Shown: positions 1 to 8,578, counted from the stretch's first letter. The stretch is DNA of 64,000 bases from Actinokineospora xionganensis (GCF_014323725.1 NZ_JABVED010000007.1:1-64000); one strand, 5' to 3'. Program-made: numbers and translations. The notes: a model not told the origin generated them from the sequence alone.

Positions 1-222
1 GCGCCACCGTCGTGCCCGCCGGGCGTGCCTTCCGCGCCGCCGTCGCCGACGCCGTGGCTGCCACCGCCGCCGAACCCGCCGCCGCTCGCACCACCGTCCG
101 CGCCACCGTCCGCGCCACCGTCGTGCCCGCCGGGCGTGCCTTCCGCGCCGCCGTCGCCGACGCCGTGGCTGCCACCGCCGCCGAACCCGCCGCCGCTCGC
201 ACCACCGTCCGCGCCACCGTCC
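1..222. repeat. 111-bp tandem repeat inside the Gly-rich gene
   Basis: Two consecutive 111-bp units (1-111 and 112-222) are almost identical. A third, diverged unit begins at 223 and fades by about 265. The period is a multiple of three, so each unit encodes 37 residues in the minus-strand frame and copy number can change without a frameshift. The array continues to the window edge, so total copy number is unknown. Confidence 0.85.
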
Positions 223-323
223 GCGCCGCCGTCATGACCGCCGGGCGTGCCCTGCGCGCCCCCGTCCGCTGCTCCGTGGTTTCCCGCCTGTCCGCTGCGG
301 ATGTCGTCGTCGTCCAGGGACAT
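1..323 (-). CDS. Gly/Asp/His-rich repeat protein, 5' part (runs off the window)
   Basis: An open frame reads leftwards from ATG at 323 to the window edge with no stop. GGAGG lies five bases before the ATG, which supports this start. The protein opens with MSLDDDDIRSGQ and then becomes almost pure Gly, Ala, Asp, His and Ser. It carries two near-identical copies of a 37-residue unit and the beginning of a third, degenerate one nearest the N-terminus. No signal peptide or membrane segment is visible in the part present. It is divergent from the kinase gene at 493, so about 170 bp between them must hold both promoters. I do not recognise the family; acidic-start, Gly-rich proteins of this kind occur in actinomycetes without known function. 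The reading frame is convincing, the function is open. Confidence 0.6.
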   Translation of the reverse strand, partial: MSLDDDDIRSGQAGNHGAADGGAQGTPGGHDGGADGGADGGASGGGFGGGGSHGVGDGGAEGTPGGHDGGADGGADGGASGGGFGGGGSHGVGDGGAEGTPGGHDGG

Positions 324-492
324 GGTGTCCTCCGTGTCTCGGCGTTGTGCTTCTACGCCGACCTGGTACCCCCATTCGGACGTTTCCATGCCACTTTTCA
401 CCAGGACCACCCGTTACGTGACCAGCGTTTGTGCGGCACCCACGGGGGGTAGTTCTGAGTCGGCTGAGGGACGATCGAGCGGAGGGTGGGAC

Positions 493-1653
493 ATGCGACC
501 GGGCGACTTGCTCGACGGGCGCTACCGGCTCGGCAGGCTGGTCGGAACCGGCGGCATGGCCGATGTCCACGAGGCCACCGATATGCGCCTCGGCCGAGAG
601 GTCGCCGTGAAGCTGTTCCGGCGCCGCGCCGAGGGCGAAACGGCCGCACGACTGGATTCCGAGGCTCGGCTGCTCAGCGGTCTGTCGCATCCTGGTCTGC
701 TGCGAGTCTTCGACATCGCGCCCGACAACGACCGTCCGTACCTGGTCATGGAGCTGGTGCGCGGTCGCACGCTGCGGCGGGAGATCGACGACGGTCCGCT
801 AGACCCGCGGCGGACGGCCCGGCTGGGCGCACGGCTCGCCGACACGCTCGCCTACGTGCATTCCCAGGGGATCATGCACCGCGACGTGAAGCCATCCAAC
901 GTGTTGCTTTCCGAGACGGTGGGCTGCTATCTCGCGGATTTCGGCATCGCCCGCGCCGAGGGTGATGAGCGGGTCACCGGAAGCGGCCACTGTGTCGGGA
1001 CGGCCGCTTACCTTGCGCCCGAACAGGTCCAGGGTGGACCGTGCGGCCCGCCCGCGGACATCTACGCGCTCGGTCTGATGCTGATCGAGTGTCTGACCGG
1101 CAGGCCGGAGTACGACGGCACCGACGTCGAGGCGGCCGTCGCCCGGCTGCGCCGCGACCCCAGGATTCCCGACGGGCTCCCCGATCCGTGGCCGGAGACA
1201 TTGGCGGCGATGACCGCCCGTGACCCGGCGGACCGGCCGGACGCCGAGGACTGCGCCCAGCGGCTCGCCGCGGCGGCGCTGACGGGCGGGCGCCCGCTGC
1301 CCCCGGTGCGCCCGTCCACCCCGCCGGTGTCGCGTCAGGCGACGGCCGAACTCCCGCCGCTCGCCAAGCCGCGGACGCGGGTGGCGGCGGTGCGGGTGGC
1401 CGCCGCGAGCGCCGCCGTCCTGATCGGCGGGACCGCGGTGGCGATGACCTCTGCCGAACCGGGCCGAACGGCCGTCAGCCCGCCGCCCGGGTCGTCGGAG
1501 GTCATGCCCGACCCGAAGCCGGTGCCTGCGGTCGCGGTGCCACTCCCGACGACGAAGGCGACACCTGAGTCGACGAAGGCGGAACCACCTGCCGAGCCGA
1601 CGAAGTCCGGCAAGGGCAACAAGGGCAAGAAGAAGGGCAAGTCGAGCGGCTGA
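493..1653 (+). CDS. Membrane-anchored Ser/Thr protein kinase (PknA/B type)
   Basis: A 386-residue Hanks-type kinase that phosphorylates Ser/Thr on cytoplasmic proteins. Visible landmarks are the Gly-rich loop (VGTGGMADV, 18-25), the ATP-binding Lys40 in VAVK, the catalytic loop HRD with Asp131, DFG at 149-151 and APEQ near 175-178. The kinase domain fills about residues 1-265. A Pro-rich juxtamembrane stretch follows, then one membrane helix at about 300-320 and an extracytoplasmic tail rich in Pro/Thr ending in Lys/Gly (KGNKGKKKGKSSG). There is no PASTA domain, so the sensor part is only a short basic tail. The start at 493 is set by GGAGGG ten bases upstream and by the typical opening DLLDGRYRLGRLVG; longer in-frame extensions lack a ribosome site. 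It converges tail to tail with the membrane gene at 1654. Confidence 0.93.
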   Translation: MRPGDLLDGRYRLGRLVGTGGMADVHEATDMRLGREVAVKLFRRRAEGETAARLDSEARLLSGLSHPGLLRVFDIAPDNDRPYLVMELVRGRTLRREIDDGPLDPRRTARLGARLADTLAYVHSQGIMHRDVKPSNVLLSETVGCYLADFGIARAEGDERVTGSGHCVGTAAYLAPEQVQGGPCGPPADIYALGLMLIECLTGRPEYDGTDVEAAVARLRRDPRIPDGLPDPWPETLAAMTARDPADRPDAEDCAQRLAAAALTGGRPLPPVRPSTPPVSRQATAELPPLAKPRTRVAAVRVAAASAAVLIGGTAVAMTSAEPGRTAVSPPPGSSEVMPDPKPVPAVAVPLPTTKATPESTKAEPPAEPTKSGKGNKGKKKGKSSG

Positions 1654-2100
1654 TCAGTCGACCGAGCGGCGGTAGCGCACCTCTCGACGCGGCCCCGGAG
1701 TCGCCAGCCTGCGAATCAGGTAGGTGAGTCCGGCGCCGATGAGCAGCCACACGAGCGCGGCCATGCCGTAGTTCAGCACCACGGCCATCTTCTCCGAGCC
1801 CGGGCTGAACAGGCCGTCGAAGCCGAGCGACACGGCGGACGAGAAATCATTTACAAAGGACGCGAAACCGTTGGACGGGTTGGCGTTGGCCAACGTGAGG
1901 ATGATCTTCACGACCAACACCACGGCGAACAGTCCACAGAGGAATGTGATGATGCTGCAGATCACATTGATGGCGCGGTGGCGGCTCGCGTTCGTGTCCT
2001 CGACCCGCTCGTGCACTACTTCTTCCTCGCCCGGCATCCCGGGCACGACGGGCTCGCGCCGAGGGCCGGAATAGCGAGGGTCATTATCGGGATACGTCAT
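1654..2100 (-). CDS. Two-helix membrane protein, YggT-like
   Basis: A 148-residue protein with a polar N-terminus (Pro/Asp/Arg/Glu-rich, about 45 residues), then two membrane helices at about 50-78 and 108-135 and a short basic tail. The loop between the helices contains ANANPSNGFASFVNDF, which resembles the YggT signature (Asn-Pro followed by Asn-x-Phe). The start at 2100 (MTYPDND) is preferred over the longer frame because the upstream extension is Arg/Pro-rich shadow sequence overlapping the next gene. Function is not known; YggT-type proteins are small envelope proteins. It lies 41 bp after the SRPBCC gene on the same strand. Confidence 0.7.
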   Translation of the reverse strand: MTYPDNDPRYSGPRREPVVPGMPGEEEVVHERVEDTNASRHRAINVICSIITFLCGLFAVVLVVKIILTLANANPSNGFASFVNDFSSAVSLGFDGLFSPGSEKMAVVLNYGMAALVWLLIGAGLTYLIRRLATPGPRREVRYRRSVD

Positions 2101-2141
2101 AAATCCATGGTCGCACCGGCGACGACCCCCCGCTGGACGAA

Positions 2142-2579
2142 TCAGCCCGCGAAGCGCTGCTGGAGCCGGTCGAGCGTGGCGCGGATGCTCTTGAGGTTCT
2201 TGCCGGGGAATTTGACCAGTTCCAGCAGGAACCCGATGCGCGCGGTCGACCAGTCGAAGGTCTCGGTGACCTCGGTGCGGCCGTCGCCAAGGTCGCGCAG
2301 CTGCCAGCGCCACCGGTGGCCGTAGAAGTGCCGCCACGCGATCAGCCGGTTCTCCTCGAACTCGACGACCGTGTTGAGGATCTTGTACTGCCGACCCATC
2401 TTCATGTCCATGCCGAACTTGTCGCCCAGCTTGAGCCTGCGCGACCCGGTGCCGCGCGCGGACAGCACGGTGCCGGACCCGTCGATGAGCGGGTGCTTCG
2501 CGGGATCGGCCAACAGCTCGAAGATCTCGGCCGCGGGCGCGTCGATGACGCGGGTGTCGGAGACCTGACGTGGTGCCAT
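2142..2579 (-). CDS. SRPBCC (polyketide cyclase/START-like) family protein
   Basis: A 145-residue helix-grip protein. It begins VSDTRVIDAPAAEIFELLADPAKHP, the usual first strand and helix of the SRPBCC fold, in which Asp-Ala-Pro precedes the amphipathic helix that closes the ligand cavity. The pattern continues with IAWRHFYGHRWRWQL and TEVTETFDW, alternating strands typical of actinobacterial ligand-binding or polyketide cyclase-like members. It fills the usual family length. It sits 10 bp after the histidine-phosphatase gene and is probably cotranscribed with it. The ligand cannot be told from sequence. Confidence 0.85.
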   Translation of the reverse strand: MAPRQVSDTRVIDAPAAEIFELLADPAKHPLIDGSGTVLSARGTGSRRLKLGDKFGMDMKMGRQYKILNTVVEFEENRLIAWRHFYGHRWRWQLRDLGDGRTEVTETFDWSTARIGFLLELVKFPGKNLKSIRATLDRLQQRFAG

Positions 2580-2588
2580 TCCAGCACC

Positions 2589-3272
2589 CTAGGTCAGTCC
2601 GACGGTCCTTCCATGGTCCAAGTGAGCTGTGTCATTGAATCGCCTGACGTGCCACACGGGGCCGTCGACCACGATCTGGGAGATCGACCCGTTGTCCGAG
2701 CCAAGGAAGGCGAAGGGGGCGGCGCCGGTGGCCAAGGCGATCAGCTGCCCGATGACGCCGCCGTGGGTGAACACCGCGATCCGCTGGCCGGGATGGCGCG
2801 CGGCCAGCCGTTCGACCGCCCCGCGGACCCGCTTCGCGAACTCCTCGTTCGGCTCCCCGCCGGGGATGGCGTCCCACCGCTGCTCCTGCCGCATCCGCAG
2901 CGCGATCGGGTCGTTCTGGGCGACCTTCTGCCGGAACAGCCCGCCCTCCCACTCGCCGAGGAACACCTCGCGCAGGTCGGCCTCCACCTGTGGCGTGAGG
3001 TCCACCGCCCGGGCGAGCGGCGCGGCGGTCATGGCCGTGCGCTGGAGAGTGGTCACGTAGATGGCGTCGATCCCCAGGCTGGAGAGCCGGGCCGCGACCC
3101 GCTCGGCCTGATGCTCGCCCTCAGGCGCCAGCGGCGGGTCGCCCTGGCCCCCGACGAGGTCGAACCTGCGGTCGGGATCGGCGGCGGCGGATTCACCGTG
3201 CCGGATCAGGAGGAACTCGGTGGAACCGGCGGGGGCGACGAAGCGGAGCTGGCGGTACGAGGCAGTGGACAC
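2589..3272 (-). CDS. Histidine phosphatase superfamily protein (phosphoglycerate mutase-like)
   Basis: A phosphatase of about 227 residues using a phospho-histidine intermediate. The signature FLLIRHGESA appears about 20 residues from the start, and a second catalytic His lies in VFTHGGVIGQL. The substrate is not predictable. I use the GTG at 3272 because an upstream extension would run into the end of the acetyltransferase gene at 3304 and carries no conserved residues; no clear ribosome site marks this start, so it is uncertain by a few codons. It is part of a run of minus-strand genes with small gaps (SRPBCC, phosphatase, GNAT, metallo-hydrolase). Confidence 0.85.
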   Translation of the reverse strand: MSTASYRQLRFVAPAGSTEFLLIRHGESAAADPDRRFDLVGGQGDPPLAPEGEHQAERVAARLSSLGIDAIYVTTLQRTAMTAAPLARAVDLTPQVEADLREVFLGEWEGGLFRQKVAQNDPIALRMRQEQRWDAIPGGEPNEEFAKRVRGAVERLAARHPGQRIAVFTHGGVIGQLIALATGAAPFAFLGSDNGSISQIVVDGPVWHVRRFNDTAHLDHGRTVGLT

Positions 3273-3303
3273 GAGGACAGCAGACCGTGTCCTGGGGCGA
3301 CCG

Positions 3304-3825
3304 TCAACCAAGTGGCTTGACCAGCAGCTCGAAGGCGAGGTCAGCGCGCAGCGGGACACCGAAGCGTTCGTCGCCGTAGGGGAACGGGGTCAACTCGCCG
3401 GTCCGCCGGTAGCCGCGCCGGACGTACCAGGCGATCAGGTCCTCGCGGGCGTTGATGACCTTCATCCGCATCTCGCCCAGGCCCCACTCGTCCCGGGCGA
3501 AGCGCTCGGCCTCGGCCAGGGTGTCGTGGCCGATCCCGCCGCCCTGCAGGCCGGGGACCACGGCGAACATGCCGAAGTAGCCCGCGCCGTCCTCCTCGGC
3601 GACGTGGCAGCACGCCACCAGGTCGTCGTCGCGCCACGCCATGAGCACCGCGCTCTTGGGCGCGGTGATCACCTCGGCGACGCCGTCGGGGTCGGTGCGC
3701 TGGCCTTCGAGCAGGTCCGCCTCGGTCGTCCAGCCCGTGCGGCTGGAGTCGCCGCGGTAGGCGGACTCGATCAGCGGGACGAGAACGGGCACGTCAGCGA
3801 GGGTCGCCTTGCGAAAAATCAGCAC
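3304..3825 (-). CDS. GNAT family N-acetyltransferase
   Basis: A 173-residue acetyltransferase of the GNAT fold. It opens with the typical first strand and helix IFRKATLADVPVLVPLIESAYRGD. The acetyl-CoA-binding strand and loop are visible in MFAVVPGLQGGGIGHDTLAEAERFA, a variant of the Q/RxxGxG/A motif. The C-terminal LIAWYVRRGYRRTGEL is the usual arm that closes over the acceptor. Acceptor identity is not predictable. It lies 9 bp after the metallo-hydrolase gene, probably in one transcript. Confidence 0.88.
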   Translation of the reverse strand: MLIFRKATLADVPVLVPLIESAYRGDSSRTGWTTEADLLEGQRTDPDGVAEVITAPKSAVLMAWRDDDLVACCHVAEEDGAGYFGMFAVVPGLQGGGIGHDTLAEAERFARDEWGLGEMRMKVINAREDLIAWYVRRGYRRTGELTPFPYGDERFGVPLRADLAFELLVKPLG

Positions 3826-3834
3826 GTCGCGAGC

Positions 3835-4920
3835 TTATGCGAGGGTTTGCCACCAGGGGTCGACAGTCGGCGGGGCGTCGACGTCCACACGCTCGCCCGG
3901 GCGCGGGATCGCCAGCGCCACGTCGCGGGCCTTCGCCTCGGCCCACACCCGGTCCGCGGGCTCGGTCCACGCGTGCAGCGCGAGCTTGAACGTCGCCCAG
4001 TGCACCGGGACCATCAGCCCGCCCTGGAGGTCGACATGGGCGGCGACGCCGTGTTCCGGGGTCATGTGGATGTCGGGCCAGCCGTCGGCGTAGGCACCGA
4101 CCTGGATGAGCGTGGCGTCGAACGGACCATGTGCCTCGCCGATCTCGCGGTAGCCGTCGAAGTAGCCGGAATCGCCGGTGTAGAAGACTTTGCGGGTCGG
4201 TCCGGCCACGACCCAGGACGTCCACAGCGTGTCGTCGCGGGCGAACCCGCGGCCGGAGAAGTGCTGCGCGGCGGTCGCGATGAGCCGCACGCCCGCGACC
4301 TCGGCGCTCTCCTCCCAGTCGAGCTCGATGATCCGGTCGGCCGGGACCTTCCACCGCTCCAGGTGGGCGCCGACGCCCAGCGGCACCACGAACGGCGCGG
4401 TCTGGGTGCGGACCAGTTCGCGCACGGTCGGCAGGTCGAGGTGGTCGTAGTGGTCGTGCGAGATCACGATGGCGTCGACGTCGGGCACGTCGGACAGCGG
4501 CTGCGGCATCGGGTGCAGCCTGCGTGGGCCGACCAGCTGCGACGGCGAGACGCGGTCGCTCCACACCGGATCGAACAGCACGCGCGCGCCGTCGATCTCG
4601 ACGAGCGTGGTGGCGTGGCCGTACCAGGTGAGGAAGAGGCCGTCGTCGGTCGGCGGCTCGGGCGTGACCACGGGGATCTCGCCCACGGGGGTGCGCTGCT
4701 GCTTGCCGAAGAGCAGTTCGCGGACGAGTCCGCCGCCTGCTTCCTGGTCGAACTGGATCGTGCGCGCGCGGTTGTGGAAGCGGCCGTCACGGAACTGGGG
4801 CGAGCGGCTCATGCGCTCGGCGCGGTCGCCTCGGGGCTTGGCTCCCATGGCGACGGGCACGTCGCGGACCGCCCAAGCGGCGGCGGCCAACCCGCTCAGG
4901 CCGAGAAGAAGGCGTCTCAT
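3835..4920 (-). CDS. Metallo-beta-lactamase-fold hydrolase, NAPE-PLD-like
   Basis: A 361-residue zinc hydrolase. The N-terminus (RRLLLGLSGLAAAAWAV) is a hydrophobic segment that may be a signal anchor. The Zn-binding motif HDHYDHLD is at 155-162, followed by a further ligand in YTGDSGYFDG and a late His in PVHWATFKLALHAW. The order WYGHATTLVEIDG, then FDPVWSDRVSPS, is characteristic of the bacterial branch related to N-acyl-phosphatidylethanolamine phospholipase D and UlaG-like proteins. The physiological substrate is unknown. It heads the run that includes the GNAT and phosphatase genes. Confidence 0.85.
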   Translation of the reverse strand: MRRLLLGLSGLAAAAWAVRDVPVAMGAKPRGDRAERMSRSPQFRDGRFHNRARTIQFDQEAGGGLVRELLFGKQQRTPVGEIPVVTPEPPTDDGLFLTWYGHATTLVEIDGARVLFDPVWSDRVSPSQLVGPRRLHPMPQPLSDVPDVDAIVISHDHYDHLDLPTVRELVRTQTAPFVVPLGVGAHLERWKVPADRIIELDWEESAEVAGVRLIATAAQHFSGRGFARDDTLWTSWVVAGPTRKVFYTGDSGYFDGYREIGEAHGPFDATLIQVGAYADGWPDIHMTPEHGVAAHVDLQGGLMVPVHWATFKLALHAWTEPADRVWAEAKARDVALAIPRPGERVDVDAPPTVDPWWQTLA

Positions 4921-4956
4921 GCCTTCGATGGTGCCACCGCGACGCTGTGAGCGCCC

Positions 4957-5436
4957 TCAGCCGAGGCGGCAGCCGTAGGTCGCGGTGCGCAGCCGCATGG
5001 CCCGCCGGGCCACGAGACCGGGCCGCGGCGACCGGACGGACACCTTGCGCAGGTACGACTCGTCGACCTGCAGGCTGGTCGGCGCCGGGTACTCGTCGTC
5101 CGGCGCCTGCGGGTGGTCCGGCGGCAGCAGGTCGAGGATCGCGCGCAGCGCCCAGCGGGCGTGGCCGTGGTAGGACCAGACGACCGACTCGGCGGTGAAC
5201 ACGTCCCAGTCGCGGACCTGCCGGGATCTGGCGGCCGTGACGTCGTGCGCGTCCTTGATCACCACGTAGTCGACGTGGTTCTCCCAGGCGTAGGTGGCCA
5301 CGATGGCCTCCGGGCTGTCGGCGCCGCCGCAGAGGTACACGGTGAATCCATCGGCCACGACGGCGCGCAGGAGGTCATCGATCTCACCCATGTCGCCTGG
5401 CAGTAACTCTTCGCACGGCTGGCTCATCGTCATCAC
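4957..5436 (-). CDS. Hypothetical protein
   Basis: An open frame of up to 159 residues. Several starts are possible: GTG at 5436, ATG at 5433 and 5427, or ATG at about 5394 (MGEIDDLLRAVV), which has a weak AGG five bases upstream. The body reads as a folded soluble domain (VVADGFTVYLCGGADSPEAIVATYAWENHVDYVVI broken into strands and helices), with a basic C-terminal tail RPGLVARRAMRLRTATYGCRLG. I do not recognise the family. Codon bias matches its neighbours. It stands alone between the metallo-hydrolase and the Lrp-type regulator. Confidence 0.6.
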   Translation of the reverse strand: MMTMSQPCEELLPGDMGEIDDLLRAVVADGFTVYLCGGADSPEAIVATYAWENHVDYVVIKDAHDVTAARSRQVRDWDVFTAESVVWSYHGHARWALRAILDLLPPDHPQAPDDEYPAPTSLQVDESYLRKVSVRSPRPGLVARRAMRLRTATYGCRLG

Positions 5437-5598
5437 CCGACTGGCCGAGTGTCACTGCCGCTCAGAGCCGCGATCTGGTGACACGGTGTATTCGACGTGG
5501 CCTGTTTACCGCACCTGACCAGCGAATGGCTACCCAATCGCGCCATCGACACCAATGCGTCATTCACAGTTGGCATATCACCCAGGTGAGTGACAGTT

Positions 5599-6072
5599 TT
5601 ACCCGATCGGCCCTTGCACCGGTTGATCCACGGCTTCGAAGACCAACATCGTGTTCACCGAGACCACCTCGGGCCTGCTGAGCAGGCGATTGATCAGCAA
5701 CTGCTGCAGGTGGGCGGTGTCGGGCACCGCGACCTGGATCAGGTAGTCATCGGGCCCGGCGACGTGCAGCAGCGACACGGTCTCCGGCTGCTCCAGGACG
5801 AACGCCTTGAACGCGGCCACGATCTGCTGCCGGTGCGGGCGGACCCGCACCGACAGCAGCGCGCTGACCGGCCTCCCCAGCGCGGCCAGGTTCACCGTGG
5901 CGTGGAACCCGGTGAACACCCCACGTCTGCGCAGCGACCGCACCCGCTCCAGCGCGGTGGACGGGGCGACCCCGACGATGGCGGCGAGTTCCTTGTTCTG
6001 CAGCCGGGCGTCCTTCTGCAACTCGCGCAGAATCGCGACATCCACCGCGTCCAGGTCACTCGGTTGGCCCAT
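5599..6072 (-). CDS. Lrp/AsnC family transcriptional regulator
   Basis: A 157-residue feast/famine regulator. The N-terminal winged HTH begins LDAVDVAILRELQKDARLQNKELAAIVGVAPSTALERVR and is followed by a RAM-type effector domain at about 65-145 (VSALLSVRVRPH, VAGPDDYLIQVAV). Such proteins form octamers that sense amino acids. The ATG at 6072 is 20 bp after the stop of the PLP enzyme gene, so the two are likely cotranscribed. This suggests the regulator responds to a sulfur or other amino acid (inference). The longer frame running to 6672 is out of register with the protein and was discarded. Confidence 0.92.
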   Translation of the reverse strand: MGQPSDLDAVDVAILRELQKDARLQNKELAAIVGVAPSTALERVRSLRRRGVFTGFHATVNLAALGRPVSALLSVRVRPHRQQIVAAFKAFVLEQPETVSLLHVAGPDDYLIQVAVPDTAHLQQLLINRLLSRPEVVSVNTMLVFEAVDQPVQGPIG

Positions 6073-6092
6073 TGGCCGAATGTACCGGCCTG

Positions 6093-7244
6093 TCAGCGGT
6101 GGGCCTCCTTGATCGCGTACGCGAGGTCGTCGCGCAGGTCGTCGAGGTGCTCCAAGCCGACGGAGAGCCGCACCACGGCCGCGGCGGGCTTGGCGTGCGC
6201 CTCCACCGGCCGGTGGGTCAACGACGCCGGGTGCTGGATCAGTGAGTCGACGCCGCCGAGCGACACGGCGTGGGTGATCAGCCGCACCCCCTCGACCAGG
6301 CGCGCCGCGCTGTCGTAGCCGCCCGCGACGGAGAACGCGAGCATCGCGCCCGGTCCGGCCATCTGCCTGCCCACCAGCGGGCCGGACGGGAAGTACACCC
6401 GCTCGACGTGCTGCTGCCCGCCGAGCCACCCGGCCAGCTCCACGGCGGTGGCCTGCTGCGCGTTGACCCGGACCGGCAGGGTCTGCAGCCCGCGGTGCAG
6501 CAGGTACGCGGCCAGCGGGTGCATCAGGCCGCCGGTGACGGCGCGGACCCTGCGCAGCTTCTCCGCCCAGTGCGCCGACGTCGCCACGACACCGCCGATG
6601 ACGTCGCCGTGCCCGCCCAGGTACTTCGTCGCCGAGTGCAGCACGAGCGTCGCGCCGTGCTCGATCGGCCACTGCAGCACGGGCGTGGCGAAGGTGTTGT
6701 CGACGATCACCGGCACATCGCCCGCGGCGTCGCAGACCGCGGTCAGGTCGAGCAGCTCCAGCGTCGGGTTGGCCGGGGTCTCCACCAGCACCAGCCCGGT
6801 GTCGGGCCGCAGCGCGGCGGTGATCCCGGCCGGCTCGACCCAGGTGACCTCGGTGCCGAGCAGGCCGTTCGCGAGCAGGTGGTCGGACCCGCCGTAGATC
6901 GGGCGGACCGCGACGACGTGCGGCTTGCCCTCCCCGACGGACGCGATGAGACAGGCGGTCAGCGCGGCCATGCCCGACCCGAACGCCACCGCCTGCTCGG
7001 CCATCTCAAGGGAGGCGAGGGCCTCCTCGAAGCGCGCGACCGTCGGGTTCCACAGGCGCTGGTAGACCAGACCGCCCTCGGCTGGAGGAAGTCCGCCGGT
7101 GGCGAGGGCCTCGTAAGCCGCGCCACCGGACGCCACGCTGGGCACCGGGTTGGTGGTCGAAAGGTCGATGGGCGGCACATGCACACCAAGACCAGCGAGA
7201 TCCTCGCGGCCGGCGTGCACGGCGAGCGTGGCGAGACGGCTCAT
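6093..7244 (-). CDS. PLP-dependent trans-sulfuration enzyme (cystathionine/methionine gamma-lyase family)
   Basis: A 383-residue Cys/Met-metabolism PLP enzyme. The cofactor Lys207 lies in SATKYLGGHGDVIGG, Asp182 in VIVDNTFATPVLQ contacts the pyridine nitrogen, and the N-terminal YQRLWNPT and AFGSGMAALTA segments form the usual phosphate-binding and active-site parts. Members cleave or form C-S bonds (cystathionine gamma-synthase, beta/gamma-lyase, methionine gamma-lyase); sequence alone does not decide. Coupling to an Lrp-type regulator fits an amino-acid-inducible lyase. The start at 7244 has GGAG five bases upstream; the longer frame to 7283 lacks one. Confidence 0.85.
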   Translation of the reverse strand: MSRLATLAVHAGREDLAGLGVHVPPIDLSTTNPVPSVASGGAAYEALATGGLPPAEGGLVYQRLWNPTVARFEEALASLEMAEQAVAFGSGMAALTACLIASVGEGKPHVVAVRPIYGGSDHLLANGLLGTEVTWVEPAGITAALRPDTGLVLVETPANPTLELLDLTAVCDAAGDVPVIVDNTFATPVLQWPIEHGATLVLHSATKYLGGHGDVIGGVVATSAHWAEKLRRVRAVTGGLMHPLAAYLLHRGLQTLPVRVNAQQATAVELAGWLGGQQHVERVYFPSGPLVGRQMAGPGAMLAFSVAGGYDSAARLVEGVRLITHAVSLGGVDSLIQHPASLTHRPVEAHAKPAAAVVRLSVGLEHLDDLRDDLAYAIKEAHR

Positions 7245-7397
7245 CGGCACTCCAATTTTCGGGGGTGCGCACAGGATGACCATCCCGAGACGACTACCGC
7301 GGGGTCACGAAACCGGGCGGCCGTTTTGGCCTTGGCAGGCGATCGGAATTCGACGGCGCGACCTGCGCGGCGGTCGCCGCCGAACAAAATTCGACGG

Positions 7398-8015
7398 TCA
7401 GGGCGGGGCGTGGGCGCCGATGAGGTCGCAGACGATGCGGCGGCCCTGCCGCAGGGTCTCCGGGTGCCCCTCGCCGCGCAGCCGGAACGCCAGCCGGGCC
7501 ATCACCTCGCCGACCGTGACCGACTGCAGCATCGACACGCGCAGCGCGGCGGTGGAGGCGAAGCCGTAGCGGGCGACGAGGACGGCGGCCAGGGCGTCGG
7601 CCAGCGGGACGTCGAGTTCGCCGGACTCCCGCAGGTCGCCGAGTGCGAGCCCGGCTCCTCCGATCGCGCGGAAACCCTCGTCGGCACGGCACATGTCGAT
7701 GTAGATGTCGTAGGCGTGCTCGACCGCGGCGGCCCAGTGGGTGTGCCGGTCGGACTCGGCCTGCACGCGGTGCAGGTAGCGCAGGATGTTGCGTTCCACG
7801 ACGGCCTTCATGACCGCGGGCTTGTCCGGGAAGTACCGGTAGACCGAGCCGATCGACACCTTCGCCGACCGCGCGATGTCCGCCGTCGTGGCCGCGGCGT
7901 AGCCCTTGTCCAGCACCACCCGGGACGCGGCGTCGAGGATGCGCTCGATCTGGCGGCTGGCGCGGTACTGGGTCGGGGCTCGGCGGACCTGATAGGGCGT
8001 ATCGGGCGCGGTCAC
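7398..8015 (-). CDS. TetR family transcriptional regulator
   Basis: A 205-residue repressor-type regulator. The N-terminal HTH is clear (IERILDAASRVVLDKGYAAATTADIARSAKVSIGSVYRYFPDKPAVMKAV, residues about 23-72), followed by an all-helical ligand domain of ordinary length. It is divergent from the HIT-domain gene at 8059 with about 40 bp between starts, so it may control that gene and itself. The ligand is unknown. It is not KstR: the sequence around the HTH differs and it lies far from the cholesterol block. Confidence 0.9.
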   Translation of the reverse strand: MTAPDTPYQVRRAPTQYRASRQIERILDAASRVVLDKGYAAATTADIARSAKVSIGSVYRYFPDKPAVMKAVVERNILRYLHRVQAESDRHTHWAAAVEHAYDIYIDMCRADEGFRAIGGAGLALGDLRESGELDVPLADALAAVLVARYGFASTAALRVSMLQSVTVGEVMARLAFRLRGEGHPETLRQGRRIVCDLIGAHAPP

Positions 8016-8058
8016 GCGACCATTGTGCCCAGCAAACCCCCGCGAACCCGGAGGTCAG

Positions 8059-8475
8059 GTGCCCAAGCCGTGCACGTTCTGTCGAATAATCGCCGGTGAG
8101 TTGCCCGCCACGATCGTCCACGAGGACGACGACACCCTCGCGTTCCTGGACCACCGTCCACTTTTCCACGGTCATACGCTCGTGGTGCCCAAGGTCCACC
8201 AGGGGATCCTCAGCGACCTGCCCGCCGACAAGGTCCCGGCCTTCTTCACTCTCGCGCAGCGGTTGGAGCGGGCGGTGGAGGACGGGCTCGGCGTGGACGG
8301 GTCGATGATCCTGATCAACAACGTGGTCAGCCAGTCGGTGCCGCACCTGCACCTGCACGTCATCCCACGCCGGGTCAAGGACGGGCTGCGGTTCTGGCTC
8401 GGCCCCCGCCACCCGTACGACGCCGAGCACCGGGCGGAGGACTTCGCCGAGCGGATCCGTGCCGCGTTGCGGTGA
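8059..8475 (+). CDS. HIT family hydrolase
   Basis: A 138-residue histidine-triad protein, a nucleotidyl hydrolase or transferase. The triad HLHLHVIPR places the catalytic His residues at 96, 98 and 100, and an N-terminal CTFCRIIAGELPA supplies the Cys pair often seen in actinobacterial HIT proteins. The GTG at 8059 is chosen because GGAGG lies four bases upstream; a longer frame from 8023 would overlap the TetR promoter region. Downstream is a membrane protein gene on the same strand. Confidence 0.92.
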   Translation: MPKPCTFCRIIAGELPATIVHEDDDTLAFLDHRPLFHGHTLVVPKVHQGILSDLPADKVPAFFTLAQRLERAVEDGLGVDGSMILINNVVSQSVPHLHLHVIPRRVKDGLRFWLGPRHPYDAEHRAEDFAERIRAALR

Positions 8476-8578
8476 CCCCGGATCGATTCAGCCGCTTGGC
8501 CCAGGGACGTTCGTATGTTCGAGCGAATCCCCGTCGATGGGCTGTCGCCCGGCCGCCCGCACAAGGTACGTAGTCCGG

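Noticed and set aside
1-265. Tandem 111-bp units as a CRISPR array
   Set aside because: The units are adjacent without unique spacers, keep the reading frame and encode a repeat protein.
3220-4950. 576-residue plus-strand open frame
   Set aside because: It is antisense to the GNAT and metallo-hydrolase genes, both of which carry complete motifs; no domain is visible in the long frame.
7398-8015. TetR gene as KstR or KstR2
   Set aside because: It lies far from the sterol genes, no KstR-type palindrome stands near it, and its HTH text is generic.
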